This document shows positions 45,823-53,608 of a stretch of DNA of 64,000 nucleotides, piece by piece. The number at the start of each line of letters is the position of its first letter. Within the stretch, counting starts at the first letter, position 1. A model generated the notes under the pieces. The model saw nothing but the letters and a program-made list of their open reading frames with translations. It did not search any database and was not told the DNA's origin. The translations under genes were made by a program, and so were the position numbers. The stretch covers positions 558,001 to 622,000 of the forward strand of contig NZ_NSGE01000001.1 of NCBI RefSeq assembly GCF_002294985.1, written 5' to 3'. The stretch comes from Mesorhizobium sp. WSM3862 (GTDB lineage Bacteria > Pseudomonadota > Alphaproteobacteria > Rhizobiales > Rhizobiaceae).

Positions 45823-46718
45823 TTGGGGCTCTGTCAGGTTGTGCGCGTAGTTTCTCTGGTTCTGGCGGTTGGGTCGGCTGTCGCGGCAGCGACATGTCAC
45901 GTTGAGGCCTTGGAGTCCCCTGAACGCCTTCAGCAACGCGGTTGCGAGCAGCAGGGCCAGGATGATCGTATTCAACTCCCGCGGCGGCAACGTCGGCAGT
46001 GCGATTCGCTTGGGGCGGCTGATCCGCGCGGCGGGGTTGGATACTTTTCAGCTTCGCCAATTGCAGTGCGCTTCAGCCTGCTCACTGGCCTTCCTGGGCG
46101 GCGTCCACCGCGTTGCCGAACCAGGTTCCATCGGCGTTCATCGGCCGTCCCTCAAACCGGCCGACGGGAGATCAAATGAAGACGCGGAGGCCCGTTTCCA
46201 GTTCGGCACGGCCGCAATCATATCCTATGTGGTCGAGATGGGAGCGGATCCCAAGCTGATGGAATTGGCTTCGAGCTATGACAAGCATGACATACGGTAC
46301 CTGTCGGCCAGCGAACTCCTGCGCCCGACGCCAGGCAACAGCCGGAAAGCGTTGCGGTCGCCTTCGTCAGGGATCTCATCGAGCATCATGGCGATAACAA
46401 CGATTTCGCTCTTGCTTAGGCTCGGCGTCCTACGCTCCCACGGTCGACTATCACGGCAAGTTGACGAACCTAAGTTCGATCATTGAGGACAAGAGGAGCT
46501 ATTACCAGCGATGGCCTGAACGCGGATACAACGTCCGCAATGACAGCATTGCGGTCAGCTGCGCCAACGATCGCTGCAACGTCTCAGGCATCTACGACTG
46601 GATTGTGCGCAGCCCCTCGACACACAAGCAGGAGAAAGGCGTAGCGGACTTCAGCTATACGATATCGATCGGTCCCTATCCCAAAATCATCGCCGAGACG
46701 GGCGATGTCCGGCCATAA
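45823..46718 (+). pseudogene. Frameshifted periplasmic ClpP-like protein (COG3904 type)
   Basis: Pieces of one protein lie in different frames. From 45823 a signal-peptide-like VSLVLAVGSAVAAATCHVEA; then, in the frame of 45869, IVFNSRGGNVGSAIRLGRLI, CASACSLAFLGG and GSIGVHRP (ClpP-like fold) to DIRYLSASELLR; then QQPESVAVAFVRDLIEHHGD in another frame up to a stop at about 46420; then ASYAPTVDYHGKLTNLSSII to the end at 46718. At least three frame changes make it non-functional unless there are sequencing errors. Confidence 0.75.
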
Positions 46719-46770
46719 CCAGGACCGTCGTTAACCCGGACCGTCGCGCTGACGCCCAGGCCCGAACACA

Positions 46771-47352
46771 CTAATAAAGAGGCTCCTCGAACAGCGTCTT
46801 GTCGCCGTCCATGAGCGCCTTGATCTGCGCCTTGCCATCGGCGGAGAGCGCCAGCTTGACGCCGAACGGCCGCACGCGCATGTCGTTCTGGATCGCCATC
46901 CCCTTGCCCTCCGGCAGGTAGAAACGCTCGATCCCGTATTCCGGCGTGATCGTCATCTCGGGTGAGCGCAGATCCCAGCCATCCGCTACATGCCCGACAA
47001 TGTCGGCCTCATCGGAAGCGGCAGGCGCCGGCGCCTGATCGAACCATGCCGCGCTCGGCTGCCAGTAGCCGTCCACAGCCTTCTTCAACCTGACGACGAT
47101 CTCGGAGTCGTTGCTGGTGAACTTGCCCGGCGGAATGTTGGCGATAAGCTTCACCGGGATGCGCGAGATGTCATAGCCAAGCGAGATATAATCGCCGCGC
47201 AGAAGATCGCGCGGGTCAACGGGCTCAACCTTGAGCAGGACCTCCTTGCCGTTGCGCAGGATCGCCGCGCGTCCGGCGATGATCCAGCCCAGCAAGCCGA
47301 TTTGGACAAGCGCCGTCACCAGCGCCGCGATGATCAGTCTTTTGCCGCTCAT
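46771..47352 (-). CDS. GDYXXLXY-motif protein
   Basis: 193 residues with one N-terminal membrane helix (about 5-25) and the naming motif GDYISLGYDI. These proteins are usually encoded with a DUF2157 membrane protein, as here: the two genes overlap by 4 bases. Function unknown. Confidence 0.92.
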   Translation of the reverse strand: MSGKRLIIAALVTALVQIGLLGWIIAGRAAILRNGKEVLLKVEPVDPRDLLRGDYISLGYDISRIPVKLIANIPPGKFTSNDSEIVVRLKKAVDGYWQPSAAWFDQAPAPAASDEADIVGHVADGWDLRSPEMTITPEYGIERFYLPEGKGMAIQNDMRVRPFGVKLALSADGKAQIKALMDGDKTLFEEPLY

Positions 47353-48464
47353 GCCGCTGCTCCTCCGGCGGGCGTCTTCATTCGTTTTTCAACGCGGATG
47401 ATGACCAGCGCCAGTATTCCCAGCAGCACGGCCGCGGACAGGAAGAAGCCCGCCGTGTCGAGCATCGACTGCAACATCACCACATAGATAATGGCGAGCT
47501 CGAAGGCAAAGCCGGCATACGCCACCCAGCGCAAGCCTCTGCTTTCACGGCCGCCGAGCATGATCGCCGCGACGATGCCGGCAAGCGCGGCTGCCGAGGC
47601 AATGGCAAAGCCGCTGTTGTAGCTCGCCTCATCGGCCAGTTCGAACTGGACCATTGCGAGGCCGGCAAGAAAGCCGATGAGCGCATGCAATGGCAGCCTG
47701 CCGCCGAGTTGCACGACGCTGTCGACGGGTTCGGCGACAAAGATCGCTGCCGCGAACAGCAGCATCGAGACGAGCACGAGCGGAATCGCGACCTGGAGCG
47801 TGTTGTGGTCGATCGCCAGCAGCAGGAGATAGAATACGATCGAAAGGATGATGACGTGCCGCGCCGCCTGGCTGCGTGTCCAGAATGAGATGGCGAACAG
47901 CACCAGCACGATAGCGGCGAAGAGATGCGGGAACTCGGCACGGCGGAAAAATCCTCCCCATTTAAGGAACAGCCAGGCATCGGCGATGCCGACGGAGGCG
48001 ACGGTGAGCGGGTTCGAGCGCAATGCGACCGCCGCCAGCGCCGTGCCGGCGCACCACGTCAGCAATGCCGAAGCCTCGTCGCCCGACAGATGATACATCT
48101 GACCGATCAGCGCGATTGACCCGCCAAAGGCCGCGGCGGCGATGATCCATAGCGCCTCACCGATCGCCGCATGGTCGCGTGTCTTCAGAACGGCGCCAGC
48201 GACATAACCGCCGAGGATGACAGCAAACAGCGCCGTCACGCGCGCCAGGCGCGGAATGGCTTCCCAGTTGGCGGCGACGAAGATCAGGATCGCGGCACCG
48301 AACAGTAACGCCGCCATCATCGCCAGGATAGAGCCGAAGCTCAGCGAGGCGCGATCGTTGGCGGCAACGTCACGCGTTAATGCGTCCGCCGTCGGCGCGT
48401 CGATCAGGCCCGCCGCCCGCCAGCGGGCGATATCGGCCCTCACCTTCGTCGCATAGCCCGCCAT
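47349..48464 (-). CDS. DUF2157 membrane protein
   Basis: 371 residues from the ATG at 48464, which has GGGGGGA upstream. An N-terminal hydrophilic segment (about 1-40, RADIARWRAAGLI) typical of DUF2157, then about ten hydrophobic helices. It partners the GDYXXLXY protein. Function unknown. Confidence 0.92.
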   Translation of the reverse strand: MAGYATKVRADIARWRAAGLIDAPTADALTRDVAANDRASLSFGSILAMMAALLFGAAILIFVAANWEAIPRLARVTALFAVILGGYVAGAVLKTRDHAAIGEALWIIAAAAFGGSIALIGQMYHLSGDEASALLTWCAGTALAAVALRSNPLTVASVGIADAWLFLKWGGFFRRAEFPHLFAAIVLVLFAISFWTRSQAARHVIILSIVFYLLLLAIDHNTLQVAIPLVLVSMLLFAAAIFVAEPVDSVVQLGGRLPLHALIGFLAGLAMVQFELADEASYNSGFAIASAAALAGIVAAIMLGGRESRGLRWVAYAGFAFELAIIYVVMLQSMLDTAGFFLSAAVLLGILALVIIRVEKRMKTPAGGAAA

Positions 48465-48644
48465 CCGTTCCCCCCGAGCTTTGGCCATTTTACAACCGCG
48501 CGCCGCAAATTGTTGACGCGACGGCATTTTCCGATTCGGTCTTGCTTATGGCGCAAGCGTGAATCGCCGTTAATGTTGCATTGCACAATTTGCATTGCTG
48601 CCATGCACCAATGGCACTTTTAAACCGATATGACCCCGCCTATT

Positions 48645-48666
48645 TTCCGTTCGTACACAAACGGAA
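48645..48666. promoter_or_regulatory. Inverted repeat in the DUF1127 leader
   Basis: ttccgtt (48645-48651) and aacggaa (48660-48666) around an 8-base loop, 33 bases before the first DUF1127 start. It could be an operator or a leader hairpin. Confidence 0.4.
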
Positions 48667-48698
48667 TGATCCGAACCAAAGACGAAACGAGCACTACC

Positions 48699-48839
48699 AT
48701 GAACCTGATCCGCAACTACCGCAACTGGCGCCGCTACCGGGACACCGTTTCCGAGCTGAGCCGCCTGTCGAACCGTGAACTGACCGACCTCGGCATCAGC
48801 CGCAGCGACATTCACTACGTCGCTCGCAAGGCGGTCTAA
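48699..48839 (+). CDS. DUF1127 protein (first copy)
   Basis: 46 residues, Arg-rich: MNLIRNYRNWRRYRDTVSEL, then LSRLSNRELTDLGISRSDI. The second half is the DUF1127 core. In Rhodobacter sphaeroides a DUF1127 protein (CcaF1) is encoded with CcsR sRNAs and binds RNA. Here two copies precede a hairpin array of the same type. The ribosome site is weak. Confidence 0.93.
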   Translation: MNLIRNYRNWRRYRDTVSELSRLSNRELTDLGISRSDIHYVARKAV

Positions 48840-48844
48840 TCCGC

Positions 48845-48875
48845 TTCGGACCGCGAATGGTCCGAACCAGTTTTT
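48845..48875 (+). terminator. Terminator-like hairpin between the DUF1127 genes
   Basis: ttcggacc (48845-48852) pairs exactly with ggtccgaa (48859-48866) over a 6-base loop, followed by ccag and TTTTT. It starts 6 bases after the first DUF1127 stop and could end a share of transcripts before the second gene. Confidence 0.65.
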
Positions 48876-48890
48876 GAGAAGAGCAAGACA

Positions 48891-49031
48891 ATGAACCTGA
48901 TCCGCAGCTACCGTAACTGGCGCGTTTATCGCGAGACGGTTTCTGAGCTGGGTCGGCTTTCGAACCGCCAGCTCAATGATCTCGGCATCGTTCGCGACGA
49001 GATCAAGATGATCGCCCGCAAGGCGGTTTGA
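48891..49031 (+). CDS. DUF1127 protein (second copy)
   Basis: 46 residues, a close paralogue of the first copy: MNLIRSYRNWRVYRETVSEL, then LNDLGIVRDEIKMIARKAV. GAGAAGAG lies before the ATG. It ends 14 bases before the first CCTCCTCCC hairpin, so protein and RNA elements are probably one transcript. Confidence 0.93.
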   Translation: MNLIRSYRNWRVYRETVSELGRLSNRQLNDLGIVRDEIKMIARKAV

Positions 49032-49044
49032 CAAAGAATCTCGC

Positions 49045-49150
49045 CAGGGTCGACCTCCTCCCCGACCCTGACGGATACGGTCAGCCTTTACCTCCTCCCG
49101 AAGGTTGACCACCGAAACGGCGCCCGCCGGACCTCCTCCCCCGGCGGGCG
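49045..49150 (+). ncRNA. CcsR/'cuckoo'-type sRNA unit 1 (three hairpins)
   Basis: Three hairpins, each with CCTCCTCCC in the loop. Hairpin 1, 49045-49070: stem cagggtcg/cgaccctg. Hairpin 2, 49079-49110: stem ggtcagcctt/aaggttgacc with one G-T pair. Hairpin 3, 49121-49150: stem cgcccgccgg/ccggcgggcg. The loop motif is complementary to Shine-Dalgarno sequences. A plain hairpin (tccgcc/ggcgga, 49167-49187) separates unit 1 from unit 2. Confidence 0.85.
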
Positions 49151-49196
49151 TTGTTCTCCGAAAGGGTCCGCCCCTTCAATTGGCGGAAGGAATTTC

Positions 49197-49305
49197 GTCA
49201 AAGCCGACCTCCTCCCCGGCAATGACGAATATGGTCGATCTTCACCTCCTCCCGAGGATCGACCCCCAAAACGACACCCGCCGGACCTCCTCCCCCGGCG
49301 GGTGT
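49197..49305 (+). ncRNA. CcsR/'cuckoo'-type sRNA unit 2 (three hairpins)
   Basis: Diverged repeat of unit 1 at 152-155 bases offset. Hairpin 4, 49197-49226: gccg/cggc with outer gtca/tgac. Hairpin 5, 49233-49264: ggtcgatctt/aggatcgacc. Hairpin 6, 49274-49305: acacccgccgg/ccggcgggtgt. All three loops show CCTCCTCCC. Hairpin 6 is followed by gttgttgtttt, which could terminate transcription. Base changes on both sides of stems keep pairing between the units. Confidence 0.85.
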
Positions 49306-49379
49306 TGTTGTTTTGGAGGTAGTCGGCCCGTCGAAGCCGGCAATTGCATTCGCCGCGCCAAGCGACTATCTCGGCGCTC

Positions 49380-50789
49380 ATGAGCAAAGATCCCGTTCAC
49401 GTCATCGGCGGCGGCCTCGCCGGCTCCGAAGCCGCATGGCAGATCGCAGAAGCCGGCGTGCCGGTCGTGCTGCACGAGATGCGCCCGGTGCGCGGCACCG
49501 ACGCGCACAAGACCGACGGGCTCGCCGAGCTCGTCTGCTCCAACTCGTTCCGCTCGGACGACGCCGAGACCAATGCAGTTGGCTTGCTCCATGCCGAAAT
49601 GCGGCTCGCCGGCTCGCTGATCATGAGCGCCGGCGACGCGCACCAAGTCCCGGCCGGCGGCGCTTTAGCCGTCGACCGCGACGCTTTTTCCGAGGCAGTA
49701 ACCGCAAAAATCGAAGCGCATCCGCTGATTGCCATCCAGCGCGAGGAAGTGTCTGGACTTCCGCCGGCGGATTGGGACCAGGCGATCATCGCCACCGGTC
49801 CGCTGACCGCGCCTTCGCTTGCGCAGTCGATTGCCGAAGCAACCGGCGCCGATGCGCTCGCCTTTTTCGACGCCATCGCGCCGATCGTGCATTTCGACAC
49901 CATCGACATGAACACCTGCTGGTACCAGTCGCGCTACGACAAAGTTGGCCCCGGCGGCACCGGCAAGGACTACATCAACTGCCCGATGGACAAGGAGCAA
50001 TATCTCGCCTTCGTGGCGGCGTTGCTGGACGGCCAAAAAACCGAGTTCAAGCAGTGGGAAGGCACGCCCTATTTCGACGGCTGCCTGCCGATCGAGGTGA
50101 TGGCCGAGCGCGGCGTCGAGACGCTGCGCTACGGGCCGATGAAGCCGATGGGGCTGACCAACGTCCACAATCCGTCGGTCAAAGCCTATGCAGTGGTGCA
50201 GCTTCGCCAGGACAATGCGCTGGGCACGCTCTACAACATGGTCGGTTTCCAGACCAAGCTGAAGCATGCCGAGCAGGTCCGCATCTTCCGCACCATTCCC
50301 GGACTGGAGAATGCCGAATTCGCCCGCCTCGGCGGCCTGCACCGCAACACTTATATCAACTCGCCGACGCTGCTCGATCCGTCGCTGCAGCTGAAGTCGC
50401 GCCCCGGCCTGCGTTTTGCCGGCCAGATCACCGGTTGCGAAGGCTATGTCGAAAGCGCCGCGATCGGCCTGCTCGCCGGCCGCTTCGCCGCGGCCGAACG
50501 GCTCGGCCGGGCGGCCTCACTGCCGCCGTCGACCACGGCCTTCGGCGCGCTGCTCAACCATATTACCGGAGGCCACATCGTCTCCGACGACGAGCCGGGC
50601 AAGCGCTCCTTCCAGCCGATGAACGTCAATTTCGGCCTGTTCCCGCCGGTCGAGGCTCCAAAGTCTGAAGGCAAGCGCCTGCGCGGCAAGGACAAGACCG
50701 TTGCCAAGCGCCGCGCGATCACGGCGCGCGCATTGGCCGATTGTCGCGTGTGGCTGGGCCTGCCTTCGCAGGCGCAGGCAGCGGAATAG
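49380..50789 (+). CDS. trmFO: Methylenetetrahydrofolate-tRNA-(uracil-54) methyltransferase
   Basis: Folate- and FAD-dependent enzyme that makes m5U54 in the T loop of tRNA. 469 residues from the ATG at 49380. [16 protein letters not shown] is the FAD-binding loop; [20 protein letters not shown] and CSNSFRSD contain the family signature; [15 protein letters not shown] closes it. The frame is open 12 codons upstream, but the start at the flavin loop matches family length. The sRNA array ends 75 bases upstream. Confidence 0.95.
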   Translation: MSKDPVHVIGGGLAGSEAAWQIAEAGVPVVLHEMRPVRGTDAHKTDGLAELVCSNSFRSDDAETNAVGLLHAEMRLAGSLIMSAGDAHQVPAGGALAVDRDAFSEAVTAKIEAHPLIAIQREEVSGLPPADWDQAIIATGPLTAPSLAQSIAEATGADALAFFDAIAPIVHFDTIDMNTCWYQSRYDKVGPGGTGKDYINCPMDKEQYLAFVAALLDGQKTEFKQWEGTPYFDGCLPIEVMAERGVETLRYGPMKPMGLTNVHNPSVKAYAVVQLRQDNALGTLYNMVGFQTKLKHAEQVRIFRTIPGLENAEFARLGGLHRNTYINSPTLLDPSLQLKSRPGLRFAGQITGCEGYVESAAIGLLAGRFAAAERLGRAASLPPSTTAFGALLNHITGGHIVSDDEPGKRSFQPMNVNFGLFPPVEAPKSEGKRLRGKDKTVAKRRAITARALADCRVWLGLPSQAQAAE

Positions 50790-51743
50790 CTACTCCGCCG
50801 GCTCGGCACTCGCCGCCGGCAATCCCGGCTTTCCTGCTTCGGACGGATTCCTCCGCACATAGGCCGCCTTCAACGTCTCCGACGTATCGCGCGAGCCGTC
50901 ATGGCTCCAGCCTGGCGGCCGGATCAGATAGCTGAGACGCTGGCCGAGCGTCAGTCCCGGCATCATCGCATCCTTGAACATGCCGATCCATTCATGGAAG
51001 GCGACCTTCAGCGGGTTGAAGGTGCCGATGTTCTTGACAATGCCGTAGCGCGGCCGGTCGTCGTCCAGTTCCGCGACGAAAGTGCCGAACATGCGGTCCC
51101 AAATGATCAGCGTGCCGGCATAGTTGGCGTCCAGATAGCGCGGATTGGTGGCGTGGTGGACGCGGTGGTGCGAGGGCGTGTTGAAGACGAATTCGCACCA
51201 ACCCCACATCTTGCCGATCGTTTCGGTGTGGATCCAGAACTGCCAGACGAGGTTGAAGCCGAAGACGAAGGCAATGACGGCCGGATGGAAGCCGAGCAGC
51301 ACCAGCGGCGCCTGCAGCACGAACATGAAGGTGAAGAGGCCGGTCCAGCTTTGCCGGAGCGCCGTCGAGAGATTGTAATGCTGGCTGGAGTGATGGTTGA
51401 CGTGCTCGGCCCAAACCCAGCGCACCCGATGCGCGATGCGGTGGTAGACATAGTAACGCAAATCATCGAGCAGGAAGGCGGCGACAAACACCCAGATCGA
51501 CAGGCCGAGATTGAAGAAACGGAACTGCCAGAGCCACAGCAGCGCCCAGTAGGATACGACACCGAGCAGCAGGCCGGCGACGACATTGCCCGTCCCCATC
51601 ATCAGGCTGGCCAGCGTGTCGCGCGTCTCGAACGATCCCTTGGCGCGGCCGGTGCGTACCAGCCAGAGCTCGATCAGGATCGCCGTCACGAAGAACGGGA
51701 TGGCAAGCTGGGTGACCTGCGGGAAATTGTAAACGTCCATCAC
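50790..51743 (-). CDS. Sterol desaturase/fatty acid hydroxylase-family protein
   Basis: 317 residues with several membrane helices and the di-iron histidine clusters: HRIAH, EHVNHHSSQHYN, and HHRVHHATNPRYLDANYAG. This matches the fatty acid hydroxylase superfamily. The substrate could be hopanoid, ornithine lipid or fatty acid; none can be chosen from the sequence. It directly abuts trmFO (convergent, 0-base gap) and overlaps the next gene by 4 bases. Confidence 0.9.
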   Translation of the reverse strand: MMDVYNFPQVTQLAIPFFVTAILIELWLVRTGRAKGSFETRDTLASLMMGTGNVVAGLLLGVVSYWALLWLWQFRFFNLGLSIWVFVAAFLLDDLRYYVYHRIAHRVRWVWAEHVNHHSSQHYNLSTALRQSWTGLFTFMFVLQAPLVLLGFHPAVIAFVFGFNLVWQFWIHTETIGKMWGWCEFVFNTPSHHRVHHATNPRYLDANYAGTLIIWDRMFGTFVAELDDDRPRYGIVKNIGTFNPLKVAFHEWIGMFKDAMMPGLTLGQRLSYLIRPPGWSHDGSRDTSETLKAAYVRRNPSEAGKPGLPAASAEPAE

Positions 51744-52165
51744 GCCGCCTCTCGGATCTGATCGTGGCTCATCAGCGCCGCCGCCACGCTCAGCGCGTCT
51801 GCCTCGTCGGCGAAGGCAAACCGCCCGCCTTTCCAGGTGAAATCATCCATTTTCAGCGACAAGACATTACCTTCCCGCACCAGGGCGAGCACATCCCGCG
51901 GCGTGACGATGCGGGTTAGGAAACAGTCGCCGATGCTCTGGACGATGCCGCAGCGCTGCGGGTCGAGTTCCAGGATGGCGGCTTGCCTGTCGGATGTCAG
52001 CCTGACCGCCCCAGACCTTTCGTCTGGAAAGTCTTCGGCAAAACGTGCGAGCGCGTGTTCAGCCCCGGCAAGCGTCGCGGTCGTCGTACCGCCGGTGAAA
52101 TGCACGGCCGCCACCGACAGCGCGATGCCGAACACGACAAGGACGACCAAAACTGGCAGGCTCAT
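51740..52165 (-). CDS. Membrane-anchored hypothetical protein
   Basis: 141 residues from the ATG at 52165, which has GGAGG upstream. One N-terminal helix (LPVLVVLVVFGIALSVAAVH) and a periplasmic or cytoplasmic domain with LELDPQRCGIVQSIGDCFLT and GRFAFADEADALSVAAAL. It overlaps the desaturase-like gene by 4 bases, so they are likely co-transcribed. No family recognised. Confidence 0.65.
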   Translation of the reverse strand: MSLPVLVVLVVFGIALSVAAVHFTGGTTTATLAGAEHALARFAEDFPDERSGAVRLTSDRQAAILELDPQRCGIVQSIGDCFLTRIVTPRDVLALVREGNVLSLKMDDFTWKGGRFAFADEADALSVAAALMSHDQIREAA

Positions 52166-52244
52166 GGAAAGGCGGTCCTCCGCTGGCTCGCATTTCTCTG
52201 ATGCGAGTCCACGCGCAGAACCCCTAGCATGGTTGACGTTTACG

Positions 52245-53096
52245 TCAAAGGGGCGTCCAGCCATGCATGGCATGACGCAAGAGCAGCCAGTGCCGGCGCA
52301 AGGTTGAGAGGGTCGAAGTGCCCCCGAGTGGAGACCGACCCGGCTTTTCCATCCTGTCGAGATAGGCATGTGTGAGCGCCAGCGGCAGGAAGGCGGGGCG
52401 CAGCGACACGGGGAGAGCCGACGCGCCCTTCTCGAAAGCGCCGAGATGCTCTCGCGCCAGCGCGATCATCGCCGCGACCGCGCGCTCCGCGGCAGCATCG
52501 CCGTCGCCCTTGACGAACTCTTCCGGCGAGGTGCCGGCGGCTGCCAGGATATCGGAGGGGATAAAGCACTGTCCACGGCGACGGTGCAGCGGCAACAAAA
52601 GCAGCAAGCCGGTGATGGCCTGCGCGCAGCCCGCCCTGCCCGCCAGTTCGGCAAAGCGTGGCGCGGCATTCGGATCGAGCACCATGGCCGCAAGCTGGAT
52701 GAGCGCCGCGGCCGTCTCGCCGCAATAACCCTCCAGGTCGGTCCGCGACGGCATCGGATCGTTGTAGAGATCGAAGATACGCGCTTCGAGCATGTTCTCG
52801 AAAGCGGCCTTCGGCAGATGGTTGGCGGCGATCGCCGCCCTCAGCGCGTCGGCGGTAGGATGACCTGTCTCCGCCTCGCCCTCGGCCAAGATGACATCGC
52901 GCCACCATTGCAGCCGGACCTCGCCCGGCAGCGGCTCGTGGATGCGGTCGCGAACGCCGGCGACCTCGGCATTGAAGGCATAGAGCGCAAGCAACGCGTC
53001 ACGCCTGTCGGCGGGCGCGTAGAGCGCGCATAGATAGCGATCATGATCTGCGGCACGCACCGCATCCATGACGATGTTGGGCATGCCGGCCATCAA
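52245..53096 (-). CDS. Squalene/phytoene synthase-family protein (NDUFAF6-like)
   Basis: 283 residues, about the length of NDUFAF6 rather than of carotenoid synthases. Typical sequence: DRYLCALYAPADRRDALLAL, LQWWRDVI, and YCGETAAALIQLA. The Asp-rich motifs DxxxD of true synthases are only partly kept (first: FNAEVAGVRDRIHE; second absent by eye), so catalysis is doubtful. It overlaps the Mth938-like gene by 4 bases; the mitochondrial homologues of both, NDUFAF6 and NDUFAF3, assemble complex I. Confidence 0.85.
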   Translation of the reverse strand: MMAGMPNIVMDAVRAADHDRYLCALYAPADRRDALLALYAFNAEVAGVRDRIHEPLPGEVRLQWWRDVILAEGEAETGHPTADALRAAIAANHLPKAAFENMLEARIFDLYNDPMPSRTDLEGYCGETAAALIQLAAMVLDPNAAPRFAELAGRAGCAQAITGLLLLLPLHRRRGQCFIPSDILAAAGTSPEEFVKGDGDAAAERAVAAMIALAREHLGAFEKGASALPVSLRPAFLPLALTHAYLDRMEKPGRSPLGGTSTLSTLRRHWLLLRHAMHGWTPL

Positions 53097-53482
53097 TCGA
53101 CGGCAATGAGCGCTGCGGCAACGGCACGGTCCTCGGCCAGCAGCACGTTGTAGGTGCGCACGGCCGCGCCCGTCGACATCGGGTCGGCCGAAATGCCGGC
53201 CTCTTTCAGGGCGGAGCGGAGTGCAGCCGGCAGCGGCCGCAGATCCTTGCCGGTGCCGACCAGCAGGATTTCCACTTTGTCGGCCTGGGCGAACAGCTTG
53301 TCGAAGTCGGAGGCCTTCAGCGCCGACGGATCGGCCGGCTCCCAGCCATGGATACCGGACGGCAGGCAGAGCAGCGAGCCTCGATGCGACATGTCGGCAA
53401 AGCGGAACCCGCCATTGCCATAGGCCTCGACCGGCGCCCTGCCCGGGAAATGCGCCTCGCGGATGACGATGCCTTTGGCCAT
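53093..53482 (-). CDS. Mth938-like (NDUFAF3-type) protein
   Basis: 129 residues of the DUF498/Mth938 fold: GNGGFRFADMSHRGSLLCLP, then VEILLVGTGKDLRPLP and MSTGAAVRTYNVLLAEDR. The human homologue NDUFAF3 helps assemble complex I. It lies between secDF and the NDUFAF6-like gene, in the same order I recall for other alphaproteobacteria. Confidence 0.9.
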   Translation of the reverse strand: MAKGIVIREAHFPGRAPVEAYGNGGFRFADMSHRGSLLCLPSGIHGWEPADPSALKASDFDKLFAQADKVEILLVGTGKDLRPLPAALRSALKEAGISADPMSTGAAVRTYNVLLAEDRAVAAALIAVD

Positions 53483-53487
53483 GGGGC

Positions 53488-53591
53488 TAGAGCATGATGC
53501 CGAAAAGGGTGAAGCGGTTTTCGGACGACATCATGCTCTATCTCTTTGATTTAGAGCGGATTCAGATCTCAGGTCGACTCGACCTGAGATC
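53488..53591. repeat. Composite palindromic repeat
   Basis: Two adjoining palindromes: 53488-53540 has arms tagagcatgatg / catcatgctcta around gaaaag...cggttttcgg (same core as 3191-3240); 53565-53591 is a 13-bp perfect stem, gatctcaggtcga / tcgacctgagatc, with one unpaired base. They lie between secDF and the Mth938-like gene and may act as a transcript-end structure. Confidence 0.75.
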
Positions 53592-53608
53592 ATCCGGCTC
53601 TGACGGCT

